A program made the translations under genes and the position numbers. A stretch of 64,000 nucleotides of DNA from Streptomyces longisporoflavus. GTDB lineage: Bacteria; Actinomycetota; Actinomycetes; Streptomycetales; Streptomycetaceae. The stretch is taken from positions 310,001-374,000 of the forward strand of contig NZ_BMTR01000004.1 in assembly GCF_014649775.1 (NCBI RefSeq). Direction: 5' to 3'. Shown here piece after piece: positions 17,964 through 27,173 of this stretch. How positions within the stretch are numbered: the first letter of the stretch is position 1; each line of letters begins with the position of its first letter. A model generated the notes under the pieces. That model did no database searches. It had not been told where the DNA came from and worked only from the letters and a program-made list of their open reading frames with translations.

Positions 17964-19936
17964 ACGGGCCCACGAGGAGCGCCATGAACGCAACCACGAG
18001 GAGCGCGCGCGGCATGAGCGGGAAACGCGACCGCGCGCCCAAGACGTACACCCGGCTCACCCACCCCCTCGTACGCGACTCGCGCGACGAGCCCTTCCGC
18101 AGGGCGACCTGGGACGAGGCGCTGTCCCGGACGGCGGCGGGCCTGCGGGCCGCACAGGGCGCGTTCGGGATGTTCTCCTGCGCCAGGGCGACCAACGAGA
18201 TGAACTACGTGGCGCAGAAGTTCGCCCGCGTGGTGATGGGCACGAACAACGTCGACTCCTGCAACCGCACCTGCCACGCACCGAGCGTCGCGGGCCTCTC
18301 CGCCGCCTTCGGCTCGGGCGGCGGCACGTCTTCCTACGAAGAGGTCGAACACACCGACCTGATCGTGATGTGGGGCTCCAACGCCCGCTTCGCCCACCCG
18401 ATCTTCTTCCAGCACGTCCTGAGGGGGATCAGGAACGGCGCCCGTATGTACGCCGTCGACCCGCGCCGCACCAAGACCGCCGAGTGGGCGGAGAGCTGGC
18501 TCGGTCTGAACGTCGGTACGGACATCCCCATGGCGCACGCGATCGGCCGCGAGATCATCCACGCGGGCCTGGCCAACCGGGCGTTCGTCGAGCGGGCCAC
18601 GTCCGGCTTCGAGGAGTACAAGGCCCTGGTCGAGCCGTGGACGCTCTCGCTCGCGGAGAAGGTGACGGGCGTACCGGCCGCCGCCATCAGGGAGTTGGCG
18701 CACGACTACGCACGGGCCGAGCGGGCGCAGTTGTGCTGGACCCTCGGCATCACCGAGCACCACAACGGCACGGACAACGTCCGCGCGCTGATCAACCTCT
18801 CGCTCCTGACAGGGCACGTGGGGCGGTACGGCTCGGGCCTCCAGCCCCTGCGCGGTCAGAACAACGTGCAGGGCGGCGGCGACATGGGCGCGATCCCCAA
18901 CCGGCTGCCCGGCTTCCAGGACATCCTCGATCCGCAGTCGCGCCTGAAATTCGAGACGGCCTGGGACACGGTCATCCAGCCGCGCTACGGGCTCACTCTG
19001 ACGGAGATGTTCGAGGCGATGGAGGAGGGTTCACTCAAGGCCGTCTACTGCATCGGCGAGAACCCGGCGCAGTCGGAGGCGGACAGCGAGCAGGCGGTAC
19101 GGCGGATGCGGGCCCTGGACTTCTTCGTCGTACAGGACATCTTCCTCACCAAGACCGCCGAACTGGCCGATGTCGTGCTGCCCGCGACGGCCGCCTGGGC
19201 GGAGACCGACGGGACCACGACCAACAGCGAGCGGCGCGTGCAGCGGGTGCGCAAGGCCGTGCGACCGCCCGGTGAGGCGCGCGAGGACATCGACATCCTC
19301 TGCGACCTGGCCGAACGGCTCGGCCACGACTGGAAGTACGCGGACGCGCAGGCGGTCTGGGACGAGCTGCGGTCGGTGTCGCCGGACCACTTCGGCATGA
19401 CGTACGACCGCCTGGAGTCCCTCCAGGGCATCCAGTGGCCCTGCCCCTCGCAGGAGCGGATCGAACCGAGCTATCTGCACGGGCGGCTGTGGGACGCGGA
19501 CCCGAACCGGCGGGGTCCGCTGGCGCCCTTCGGGCTCGTCGCGCACGACCCGCCGGTGGACCTCACGGACGAGGCGTACCCGATCCGGCTCACGACGGGG
19601 CGACGGCTCGATTCCTACAACACCGGGGTGCAGAGCGGGAGTTTCGCCTCGCCGCTGCGGCGCGGTGAGTACGTCGAGCTGTGCCCGGAGGACGCCGAGC
19701 GCTACGGGGTCGTGGTCGGCGAGCAGGTCCGGGTGTCGTCGCGGCGCGGCGCGGTGACGGCGCCGGTGTGGGTGGACACCGGGCTGCGCCCCGGGCTGGC
19801 CTTCATGACCATGCATTTTCCCGACGAGGTCGACACCAACCAGCTCACGATCGAGGCCAATTGCCCCATCGCGGGCACGGCGGAGTTCAAGGCGTCGGCG
19901 ATACGTATCGACAAGCTGACCGTGCCCGCGACGTGA
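17960..19936 (+). CDS. Formate dehydrogenase molybdenum (bis-MGD) catalytic subunit lacking its N-terminal 4Fe-4S domain
   Basis: 658 residues from the ATG at 17960, coupled to the panE-like stop. It begins directly with the post-4Fe-4S segment (YTRLTHPLVRD, PFRRATWDEAL) and contains the active-site block TNNVDSCNRTCHAPSVAGL. In that block Cys105 takes the place of the selenocysteine or cysteine Mo ligand of formate dehydrogenases, followed by His106. The molybdopterin-binding domain (LGITEHHNGTDNVRALINL) and the C-terminal MGD-binding domain (IRLTTGRRLDSYNTG) are complete. The cysteine motif that normally opens this protein is instead at the end of the protein encoded at 22013-22873. It oxidises formate to CO2; no Tat signal, so cytoplasmic. 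Confidence 0.9.
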   Translation: MNGPTRSAMNATTRSARGMSGKRDRAPKTYTRLTHPLVRDSRDEPFRRATWDEALSRTAAGLRAAQGAFGMFSCARATNEMNYVAQKFARVVMGTNNVDSCNRTCHAPSVAGLSAAFGSGGGTSSYEEVEHTDLIVMWGSNARFAHPIFFQHVLRGIRNGARMYAVDPRRTKTAEWAESWLGLNVGTDIPMAHAIGREIIHAGLANRAFVERATSGFEEYKALVEPWTLSLAEKVTGVPAAAIRELAHDYARAERAQLCWTLGITEHHNGTDNVRALINLSLLTGHVGRYGSGLQPLRGQNNVQGGGDMGAIPNRLPGFQDILDPQSRLKFETAWDTVIQPRYGLTLTEMFEAMEEGSLKAVYCIGENPAQSEADSEQAVRRMRALDFFVVQDIFLTKTAELADVVLPATAAWAETDGTTTNSERRVQRVRKAVRPPGEAREDIDILCDLAERLGHDWKYADAQAVWDELRSVSPDHFGMTYDRLESLQGIQWPCPSQERIEPSYLHGRLWDADPNRRGPLAPFGLVAHDPPVDLTDEAYPIRLTTGRRLDSYNTGVQSGSFASPLRRGEYVELCPEDAERYGVVVGEQVRVSSRRGAVTAPVWVDTGLRPGLAFMTMHFPDEVDTNQLTIEANCPIAGTAEFKASAIRIDKLTVPAT

Positions 19937-19949
19937 GGTGACGTGACGT

Positions 19950-22016
19950 ATGGATCTGCACTTCGGTGACAGCAAGCCGACGGACGAGGAGCGGGAGGCC
20001 GTCGACGCGGTCCTCGGGCCGCCGGAGTCGGCGTGGGAGGTCCCCCCGGGAATGATCGCCGACCGCGGCGACGCGGATCTGAGGTGGGCCCGGGGCGGCC
20101 GTGCGGCGCGGGAGCGGCGGGATGAGCTGCTGCCGGGGTTGCACGCGCTCAACGACCGTGTGGGGTGGGTGAGCGAGGGGGGTCTGGACTACCTCTGCCG
20201 GCGGCTGATGGTGCCGCCGGCGGAGGGGTACGGGGTGGCCACGTTCTACTCCATGTTCTCGGTGCGGCCGCGTCCCGCGACGGTGGTGCGGGTGTGTACG
20301 GATCTTGCGTGCGGGGGCGCTGCGCTGTGCGGGGAGGTGGAGGCGAGGCTCGGTCCCGCGTCCGGGGTGGCGGTCGAGCGGAGCCCGTGCCTGGGGTTGT
20401 GCGAGCGGGCGCCGGCGGCGCTTGTGGTGCGGGCCGGTGTGCCTGCGGCGCTTCTTTCCCCGACCCCGCCCCTTCCCGAAAACCCGCTGGCGCGGGGGCC
20501 TGGTGTGACCGCAGATCTCCTTGACGGCTCGTCCTCAAACGCCGGACGGGCTGAGACCCTCTCGTCCGGCCGTGATCTTTCAGCCCCTCCGGCATTTGAG
20601 GAGCGGGGTCTGGGGCGGAGCCCCAGCGCGGCGGAGCCGCAAATGTCACAGCCGGGAAGGGATGGGGTTGGGGACAAGACATACGTCACCGCGACCCTCG
20701 CCCCCGCCGCACCCGACACCCTCGCCCAAGCCGCCCTAGCCCCAGAGACCGCCCCCTCCGAGCCCCCCGCGGCCATGGCAGTCCCCCAAGCAGGCGAAGA
20801 AGGCCTCCTGCTCCTCAGCAGGATCGGCAAGGTCGACCCCACGTCCCTGGACGACTACCGCGCCCACGGCGGCTACACCGCCCTCCGCACCGCCTTCGCC
20901 ATCGGCCCCGCCGCCGTCATCCGCGAAGTCACCGACTCCGGCCTCCTGGGCCGAGGCGGCGCCGCCTTCCCCACGGGGAGGAAGTGGCAGGCCACCGCCT
21001 CACAGCCCGATCACCCGCACTACCTCGTCTGCAACGCGGACGAATCCGAGCCCGGCACCTTCAAGGACCGGGTGATCATGGAGGGCGACCCGTACTCCCT
21101 CATCGAGTCGATGACCATCGCGGGGTACGCGACCGGCGCCCACCTCGGCTACCTCTATCTCCGCGGCGAGTACCCCCGCGCGCTCCAAAGGCTGGAGCAC
21201 GCCGTCGCGCAGGCCCGCGCCCGCGGCTTCCTCGGGGACGACGTCCTCGGGCAGGGGTACGCCTTCGACATCGAGATCCGGCGCGGCGCCGGCGCCTACA
21301 TCTGCGGCGAGGAAACCGCCCTCTTCAACTCCATCGAGGGGTACAGGGGCGAGCCCCGCTCCAAGCCGCCCTTCCCCGTGGAGAAGGGGCTCTTCGGAAA
21401 GCCCACCGCCGAGAACAACGTCGAGACCCTCGTCAACATCCTCCCCATCCTCACCATGGGCGCACCGGCCTACGCCGCCATCGGGACCGCCAAATCCACC
21501 GGACCCAAGCTCTTCTGCGTCTCCGGCAGCGTCGAACGCCCCGGCATCTACGAGCTCCCCTTCGGCGCCACCCTCGGCGAGCTCCTCACCCTCGCCGGAA
21601 TGCCGGACAACCTGCGCGCGGTCCTCCTGGGCGGCGCGGCCGGCGGCTTCGTACGGCCCGACGAGCTGGACATCCCCCTCACCTTCGAGGGGACGAGGGA
21701 AGCGGGCGCCACCCTCGGCTCCGGTGTCGTCCTCGCCCTGGACGACACCGTGCCGCTCCCCCGCGTGCTCCTGCGCATCGCCGAGTTCTTCCGGGACGAG
21801 TCCTGCGGCCAGTGCGTGCCCTGCCGGGTCGGCACCGTCCGGCAGGAGGAGGCCCTGCACCGCATCGTCGAGCGGACGGGGGCGGATGCCGCCGCCGACA
21901 TCGGCCTCCTGCGCGAGGTGGGCAGAACCATGCGGGACGCCTCCATCTGCGGGCTCGGCCAGACCGCGTGGAACGCCGTGGAATCCGCCATCGACCGACT
22001 GGGGGCGTACAAGTGA
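19950..22016 (+). CDS. Formate dehydrogenase NADH-handling subunit: NuoE-NuoF type fusion
   Basis: 688 residues. Residues about 1-160 form a NuoE-like thioredoxin-fold 2Fe-2S domain with Cys116, Cys121, Cys147 and Cys151. Residues about 285-688 form a NuoF-like FMN/NAD domain (GRGGAAFPTGRKW, CNADESEPGTFKDR) with the 4Fe-4S ligands Cys619, Cys622, Cys625 and Cys667. The domains correspond to the gamma and beta subunits of soluble NAD-linked formate dehydrogenases. The linker, about residues 168-245, is translated from a copy of a dispersed DNA repeat (20460-20675) and has no protein-family likeness. It passes electrons from the Mo and Fe-S subunits to NAD. The next gene overlaps by four bases. 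Confidence 0.9.
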   Translation: MDLHFGDSKPTDEEREAVDAVLGPPESAWEVPPGMIADRGDADLRWARGGRAARERRDELLPGLHALNDRVGWVSEGGLDYLCRRLMVPPAEGYGVATFYSMFSVRPRPATVVRVCTDLACGGAALCGEVEARLGPASGVAVERSPCLGLCERAPAALVVRAGVPAALLSPTPPLPENPLARGPGVTADLLDGSSSNAGRAETLSSGRDLSAPPAFEERGLGRSPSAAEPQMSQPGRDGVGDKTYVTATLAPAAPDTLAQAALAPETAPSEPPAAMAVPQAGEEGLLLLSRIGKVDPTSLDDYRAHGGYTALRTAFAIGPAAVIREVTDSGLLGRGGAAFPTGRKWQATASQPDHPHYLVCNADESEPGTFKDRVIMEGDPYSLIESMTIAGYATGAHLGYLYLRGEYPRALQRLEHAVAQARARGFLGDDVLGQGYAFDIEIRRGAGAYICGEETALFNSIEGYRGEPRSKPPFPVEKGLFGKPTAENNVETLVNILPILTMGAPAYAAIGTAKSTGPKLFCVSGSVERPGIYELPFGATLGELLTLAGMPDNLRAVLLGGAAGGFVRPDELDIPLTFEGTREAGATLGSGVVLALDDTVPLPRVLLRIAEFFRDESCGQCVPCRVGTVRQEEALHRIVERTGADAAADIGLLREVGRTMRDASICGLGQTAWNAVESAIDRLGAYK
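20460..20675. repeat. Dispersed repeat copy A, inside the NuoE-NuoF coding region
   Basis: Bases 20463-20488 are identical to the left inverted end of copy D (26 of 26). The element contains the core motif in minus orientation (20531-20554), a diverged core in plus orientation (20581-20603), and a diverged right end near 20653-20674. The whole element is read without stops in the frame of the fusion protein. It lies exactly between the two conserved domains. Confidence 0.75.
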
Positions 22017-22873
22017 CCGCCGTACCGCTGGGAATCCCGCGCCGCCTCGTCGAATTCACCCTGGACGGGCAGGACACCAGGGTGCCCGAGGGGTCCACCC
22101 TCCTGGACGCCTGCCGGGCCGCGGGCAAGGATGTCCCGACGCTCTGCGAGGGCGACACCCTCACCCCGAAGAACACCTGCCGGGTGTGCGTCGTGGAGGT
22201 CGAGGGCGCCCGCACCCTGGCCCCCGCCTGCTCGCGCCGCGCCGAGCCGGGCATGACCGTCCTGACCGACACCGAGCGCACCCGGCACAGCCGGAAGGTC
22301 GTACTGGAGCTGCTCGCGTCGTCCGTCGACATGTCGACCACGCCGAAGGTCGCGGGGTGGTTGAAGGAGTACGACGCCAAACCCGACCGCTTCGGGCCCG
22401 ACGCCGCCCGGCTGAACGAGGAGCCCAGGGTTGACAACGACCTCTACGTCCGCGACTACGACAAGTGCATCCTCTGCTACAAGTGCGTCGACGCCTGCGG
22501 TGACCAGTGGCAGAACACGTTCGCCATCTCCGTGGTGGGCCGTGGCTTCGACGCCCGTATCGCCGTCGAGCACGACGGGCCGCTGACCGACTCCGCGTGC
22601 GTGTACTGCGGCAACTGCATCGAGGTCTGCCCGACCGGGGCGCTCAGTTTCAAGTCCGAGTTCGACATGCGGGCCGCCGGGACCTGGGACGAGGAGCGGC
22701 AGACCCAGACGACGACGGTGTGCGCCTACTGCGGAGTCGGCTGCAATCTGACGCTGCACGTGCAGGACAATGACATCGTGAAGGTCACCTCACCGCACGA
22801 CAATCCGGTGACCCACGGCAACCTCTGCATCAAGGGCCGTTTCGGCTACCAGCACGTACAGAACCGGGACTGA
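22013..22873 (+). CDS. Formate dehydrogenase Fe-S subunit: 2Fe-2S + two 4Fe-4S + displaced FdhA 4Fe-4S domain
   Basis: 286 residues from a GTG that overlaps the previous TGA. Order of domains: plant-type 2Fe-2S ferredoxin (Cys45, 56, 59, 73); a NuoG-like stretch; two 4Fe-4S ferredoxin motifs (Cys152/155/158/162 and Cys196/199/202/206); then at 237-274 CAYCGVGC ... LCIKG. The last part is the Mo-enzyme 4Fe-4S motif with the conserved Lys274 that in formate dehydrogenase lies between cluster and cofactor. The chain ends at HVQNRD, exactly where the catalytic domain would begin. It must dock to the separately made catalytic subunit to rebuild a complete enzyme. Confidence 0.9.
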   Translation: MTAVPLGIPRRLVEFTLDGQDTRVPEGSTLLDACRAAGKDVPTLCEGDTLTPKNTCRVCVVEVEGARTLAPACSRRAEPGMTVLTDTERTRHSRKVVLELLASSVDMSTTPKVAGWLKEYDAKPDRFGPDAARLNEEPRVDNDLYVRDYDKCILCYKCVDACGDQWQNTFAISVVGRGFDARIAVEHDGPLTDSACVYCGNCIEVCPTGALSFKSEFDMRAAGTWDEERQTQTTTVCAYCGVGCNLTLHVQDNDIVKVTSPHDNPVTHGNLCIKGRFGYQHVQNRD

Positions 22874-22878
22874 TCGAC

Positions 22879-23742
22879 ATGGGACGAGTCACGGAGCGCC
22901 GCCGCGTCATCCGCGTCAGGGACGGGGCCGTCACCGAGCGGCCGGACACCCTGGTCGCGGAGGAACCGCTGGAGATCAGGCTCAACGGGAAGCCGCTTGC
23001 CATCACCATGCGCACGCCGGGTGATGACTTCGCGCTCGCGGCGGGCTTCCTGGTGAGCGAGGGGGTGCTCGGCTCGGCGGACGAACTCCAGTCGATCGTC
23101 TACTGCGCCGGGGCCACGGCGGACGGCGTCAACACGTACAACGTGGTCGACGTGAAGACCGCCCCTGGAGTCGTCCTGCCCGACATCAACCTCGAACGCA
23201 ACGTCTACACCACCTCGTCCTGCGGCCTGTGCGGCAAGGCGAGCCTGGACGCGGTCCGTACGACGGCACGCTGGGCCGTCGACGACACGGACGGCGGCTC
23301 CGCTCCCCCGGTCCGGCTCGGCACCGACCTGCTCGCGTGCCTCCCCGACCGGCTGCGCGCGGCCCAGCGGGTCTTCGACCGGACCGGGGGCCTGCACGCC
23401 GCGGCGCTCTTCTCGGAGGACGGCGAGCTCCTCGACATACGGGAGGACGTGGGCCGGCACAACGCGGTCGACAAGCTCGTCGGGCGGGCCCTTCAGAACG
23501 GCCGGCTGCCGCTGTCGCGTGCCGTGCTTCTGGTGTCCGGGCGCGCTTCGTTCGAGCTGGCGCAGAAGGCCGTGATGGCGGGCATTCCGGTGCTCGCCGC
23601 CGTCTCCGCGCCGTCGTCCCTCGCCGTCGACCTGGCCGCCGAGACGGGCCTGACCCTGGTCGGCTTCCTGCGCGGCTCCTCCATGAACGTGTACGCGGGC
23701 GAGCACCGGATCGCCCTCGAGGCCGCGGCCTCCCGGGGCTGA
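22879..23742 (+). CDS. fdhD: Formate dehydrogenase accessory sulfurtransferase FdhD
   Basis: 287 residues, usual family length. The sulfur-carrying CxxC loop is present as TTSSCGLCG (about residues 112-120), along with GDDFALAAGFL and DVGRHNAVDKL. FdhD moves sulfur from a cysteine desulfurase to the Mo cofactor of formate dehydrogenase, which is needed for activity. It lies 5 bases after the Fe-S subunit gene as the last gene of the operon, which confirms the identity of the upstream enzyme. Confidence 0.95.
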   Translation: MGRVTERRRVIRVRDGAVTERPDTLVAEEPLEIRLNGKPLAITMRTPGDDFALAAGFLVSEGVLGSADELQSIVYCAGATADGVNTYNVVDVKTAPGVVLPDINLERNVYTTSSCGLCGKASLDAVRTTARWAVDDTDGGSAPPVRLGTDLLACLPDRLRAAQRVFDRTGGLHAAALFSEDGELLDIREDVGRHNAVDKLVGRALQNGRLPLSRAVLLVSGRASFELAQKAVMAGIPVLAAVSAPSSLAVDLAAETGLTLVGFLRGSSMNVYAGEHRIALEAAASRG

Positions 23743-23768
23743 CCGGCCGCTCCCCGCTGCACGGCGGC

Positions 23769-23813
23769 GGGACCCCGGCCGGCGGGGAGCGCCCCCTGCG
23801 CCGGCGGGGTCCC
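23769..23813. terminator. GC-rich hairpin after fdhD
   Basis: GGGACCCC (23769-23776) pairs with GGGGTCCC (23806-23813), and inner GC-rich bases can extend the stem. There is no T-run. It is placed to end the formate dehydrogenase operon before the sialidase gene. The 253-base gap also must hold the sialidase promoter, which I could not pinpoint. Confidence 0.45.
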
Positions 23814-23995
23814 GGCCCCGCACTATGCCTCGGCACGGCGCGAGTCGTACTGATTCCCCGACGCTGACCAGGCCGCACCCATTCGTGCCACGCACGCTTC
23901 TTGTGGGGTGTCGAGCCACCGCAGTAGCGTCTGTGGCGCGAACGTTGGACGTGGGATGTCAGGATGTCCAGTCACCTCGAAGGGTGGACCGCGCC

Positions 23996-25897
23996 ATGCC
24001 ATCAGCTCTCCGTGTACGCCTCAGATCCTTGACCACCGCCGTGGCCTCGCTGGCCGTCGTCGCCTGTGCCGGGGCGCTGCTCCCCGGGCCTCCGGCGCAG
24101 GCGGCGCCGGACGCCCGCGCGGCGGGATTCGAGCAGCAGGTGCTCTTCAAGGCCTCGCAGGACCCCGGGTACGCCTGCTATCGCATCCCCGCCGTGGTGA
24201 AGACGGTCAAGGGCACGCTGCTCGCCTTCGCCGAGGGGCGGGTGAACGACTGCAGCGACGCGGGTGACATAGACCTCGTGCTCAAACGGTCGCACGACGG
24301 CGGCCGCACCTGGAGTCCGCTCCAGGTCGTGAACGAAGGCGCGGGCGACACCCACGGCAACCCCGCGCCGGTGGTGGACCGCAGGACCGGCCGCATCCTC
24401 CTGGCCGAGACGTGGAACACCGGCCGCACCGACGGGCAGAACTGCGCCGTCCCGTGCGATCGCACCCCGCACCTCCAGTACAGCGACGACGACGGCCGCA
24501 GCTGGTCGGCGCCGCGCGACCTGAGCGACCAGATCCTGCCGGAGGACTGGAACTCCTGGTACGCCACCGGGCCCGTGCACGGCCTCCAGCTGACCCGCGG
24601 CCGGCACGCGGGGCGGCTCGTCTTCACCGCCAACACCGAGACGTGGAACGGCAGCCGGGTCACCGCCAACCACGCGGCACTGATCGTCAGCGACGACGGC
24701 GGGGACAACTGGAAGATCGGCGCCACGGACTCGTATCCGATACCGGCCGACGGCACCTTCCGGCAGAAGCCGTCGGAGATGACCATCACGGAGCGCCCGG
24801 ACGGGGCCCTCTACGTCAGCGGGCGCGAGCAGGACGGCACCGACCTCGGGCATCGCACCCACACGATCAGCCGCGACGGAGGTGATTCCTTCGTCTCGCC
24901 CTTCGAGGCCATCCCCGACCTCTACGCGCCCCAAGTGCAGTGCTCCACGCTCCAGTTCGGCAAGCGCATGCTGCTCGGCTGCCCCGGTGACCCCGACCGG
25001 CGCCGCACGATGCAGATCCGCTCCTCGTACGACGGCGGCCGCACCTGGGACAGCGTGGACCGCGGCACGACGGTGACCACGGACTGGTCCGGTTACTCGG
25101 ACATGGTGCGGGCCGACGGCGAGCACGTGGGCCTGATGTACGAGGGCGGGGCGGTCGACGCCCGCGACGAGATCCGCTTCGCGCGCTTCACCGAGGACTG
25201 GCTGCAACCCCGGCGCGGCCCCGACCCGAAGACCACCGACCGCGCGCCGCACGCGAAGCCCGCGGCCGTGCTCGGCGGGGCGTCCACGAGCGACGGACGG
25301 TTCGGCGGCGCCGTCTCCTTCGACGGCACGAACGACGCCGTACGCCTCCCCTTCCGCAAGCAACTACCCCTCGGGAACAAGGACTTCACGGCCTCGCTGT
25401 GGTTCCGCTACTCCGCGACCAGCGGTGAACAGCCGCTGCTGTGGATGGGCGGCATCGGCACCAACCAGCCGCAGGTGTGGCTGCGCGGCGAGCCCGCGAG
25501 CAACCGCGTCACGGGCCTGATCACCACACGCGAGGGCGCCGCCGCCCCGAAGTCCGCGTCCGTACGCACCGCGGGCGCCTACAACGACGGCCAGTGGCAT
25601 CACATCGCGCTGCGCCGCGGCGGAGGGCAGTTGACGCTGTCCGTCGACGGCACACGGATCACCACAGCCGACGTGCCGGGCACGGTGACCCGCAACTCCG
25701 GGTACGGCTTCCACGTCGGCCAACGGGTCGACAGCCGCGCCCACTTCGCCGGCGCAATCGACGAAGTGCGCGTCTACGACCGTGCGTTGAGCGACGCGGA
25801 GCTGGACGGGCTCGGAGGCGACGGCGGGGCAACGGCGCCTGTGACCCGGGACACCGTGGCATGGCTCCCCATGGACCACATCCGCCCGAGCAACTAA
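23996..25897 (+). CDS. Secreted exo-sialidase (GH33-like) with C-terminal LamG/concanavalin-like domain
   Basis: 633 residues from the ATG at 23996; a longer frame to 23825 adds only non-conserved sequence before the signal peptide (hydrophobic LTTAVASLAVVACAGALL, cut near PAQA). The six-bladed propeller shows the RIP motif (CYRIPAVV) and five Asp boxes (SHDGGRTW, SDDDGRSW, SDDGGDNW, SRDGGDSF, SYDGGRTW). Residues about 430-630 form a LamG-like jelly roll (VSFDGTNDAVRLPF, WHHIALRRGGGQLTLSVDG). It is predicted to release terminal sialic acid or a related sugar from host or environmental glycans. No sialic-acid catabolism genes are in the window. Confidence 0.9.
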   Translation: MPSALRVRLRSLTTAVASLAVVACAGALLPGPPAQAAPDARAAGFEQQVLFKASQDPGYACYRIPAVVKTVKGTLLAFAEGRVNDCSDAGDIDLVLKRSHDGGRTWSPLQVVNEGAGDTHGNPAPVVDRRTGRILLAETWNTGRTDGQNCAVPCDRTPHLQYSDDDGRSWSAPRDLSDQILPEDWNSWYATGPVHGLQLTRGRHAGRLVFTANTETWNGSRVTANHAALIVSDDGGDNWKIGATDSYPIPADGTFRQKPSEMTITERPDGALYVSGREQDGTDLGHRTHTISRDGGDSFVSPFEAIPDLYAPQVQCSTLQFGKRMLLGCPGDPDRRRTMQIRSSYDGGRTWDSVDRGTTVTTDWSGYSDMVRADGEHVGLMYEGGAVDARDEIRFARFTEDWLQPRRGPDPKTTDRAPHAKPAAVLGGASTSDGRFGGAVSFDGTNDAVRLPFRKQLPLGNKDFTASLWFRYSATSGEQPLLWMGGIGTNQPQVWLRGEPASNRVTGLITTREGAAAPKSASVRTAGAYNDGQWHHIALRRGGGQLTLSVDGTRITTADVPGTVTRNSGYGFHVGQRVDSRAHFAGAIDEVRVYDRALSDAELDGLGGDGGATAPVTRDTVAWLPMDHIRPSN

Positions 25898-25907
25898 CGT
25901 CCCGCAC

Positions 25908-27173
25908 GTGTCCGCCGACCAAGGTCCACGCGGAGGCCGGAACGCGCGCAGGACCTGGATCGTCCTGCTGCTCGCCCTGGCCTGCGCGGCCGTGCTGCTC
26001 ATCGCCCTCCCGGAAGAGGACCGGGAGGGCGGTGACGCATGCGAGGCGCGGACCGTCTCGTCCTGGGCCGCCGACGACAAGGTGACCGGGGCGTTCGCCC
26101 GGTACGGCGACGACACGACGCGGGCCGACGACTGGACCGGCGGCGACGGCACCCACTCGGTGCGCCTGCCCGACGGACGGCTGCTCTGGTTGTTCTCCGA
26201 CACCTTCCTCGGCCAGGTGCACGCGCCGCCCAACCCGGCGGGCCAGCCCCACACCTGGCGCGACGCGACGGCGCCCATGGTCCGCAACTCGGCCGTGGTG
26301 ATGTCACGCTCGGGCATCCCGCAGCGCACCCTGCCCGCCCCGCTCTTCCCCGACCCGGCACCCCAGCAGTGGCGCTGGCCGGTCGCCGCGAAGGTGGAGC
26401 CCCGCTCCCCCGGCTCGTCCGAGGACGTCGTACGCGTCCTGCTGTGGACCCGCGCCACCGGGACGGGCCCGTGGATCTACGGCGTGCCGACCGCCACCGA
26501 GGTCGCCACGCTCTCGCTGCCCGATCTGCGCGTCGAGGGCATCGTGAAGGTCTCCGACCAGAGTTCCGTGCCGGAGCCCGACAAGCGTGTCCTGTACGGC
26601 ACGACGACCGTCGACGACGGTGACTGGACGTACGTCTTCGGCGGCAACGACGGCAAGGCCGCCGCCCGCCCCGCGTCGCACGCCTATGTGGCACGCGTCC
26701 CCAAGGGCAGGCTCGCGGAGCCCGGTGCCTGGCGGTACTGGGACGGCCACGACTGGACGGCGACCGGCAAGCCGCGCCATGTCCTCGGCGACGGTGAACG
26801 CAAGGGCGTGGGCAGCGCGTTCACGGTGGTGCGCGTGAAGGGGACGTACGTCCTGTTCACCATGGCCGCGGGCACCGAGGGCCTGACGAACGTGACCTCC
26901 TACTGGGCGTGTGCGCCCACCGGCCCCTGGCACGGACCCGCGAAGGGCTTCTCCGCGCCCCTGCCGAAGGACGGTGCGGCCGAGCAGGACATGGCCGCGT
27001 ACAACCCCCAGGCCCATCCGGCGCTCAGCGGGAACGGGCGGCTGCTGCTCAGCTATGACGTCAACTGGCTGGACGCGGCGCCCCAGAGCGCGCAGGCCAA
27101 CGTCAGCCGGAACGTGTCCCTGTACCGACCGCGGTTCGTGTCCCTCCGCCTGACGACGGCGACGGCTCGGTGA
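25908..27173 (+). CDS. Membrane-anchored DUF5005/DUF4185-like beta-propeller protein
   Basis: 421 residues from a GTG 10 bases after the sialidase stop. One N-terminal hydrophobic segment (WIVLLLALACAAVLLIAL) acts as an anchor or uncleaved signal. The exported part has repeated beta-strand motifs (DGRLLWLFSDTFLG, WRYWDGHDWTATG) of a five-bladed propeller family related to glycoside-hydrolase-like DUF4185/DUF5005 proteins. No catalytic residues can be assigned. The tight spacing suggests co-expression with the sialidase and a joint role in surface glycan processing. Its last 71 bases overlap the convergent symporter gene. Confidence 0.75.
   Translation: MSADQGPRGGRNARRTWIVLLLALACAAVLLIALPEEDREGGDACEARTVSSWAADDKVTGAFARYGDDTTRADDWTGGDGTHSVRLPDGRLLWLFSDTFLGQVHAPPNPAGQPHTWRDATAPMVRNSAVVMSRSGIPQRTLPAPLFPDPAPQQWRWPVAAKVEPRSPGSSEDVVRVLLWTRATGTGPWIYGVPTATEVATLSLPDLRVEGIVKVSDQSSVPEPDKRVLYGTTTVDDGDWTYVFGGNDGKAAARPASHAYVARVPKGRLAEPGAWRYWDGHDWTATGKPRHVLGDGERKGVGSAFTVVRVKGTYVLFTMAAGTEGLTNVTSYWACAPTGPWHGPAKGFSAPLPKDGAAEQDMAAYNPQAHPALSGNGRLLLSYDVNWLDAAPQSAQANVSRNVSLYRPRFVSLRLTTATAR

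Noticed and set aside
18259..18285. Selenocysteine in formate dehydrogenase
   Set aside because: The active-site position is an ordinary Cys codon (Cys105), with no in-frame TGA.
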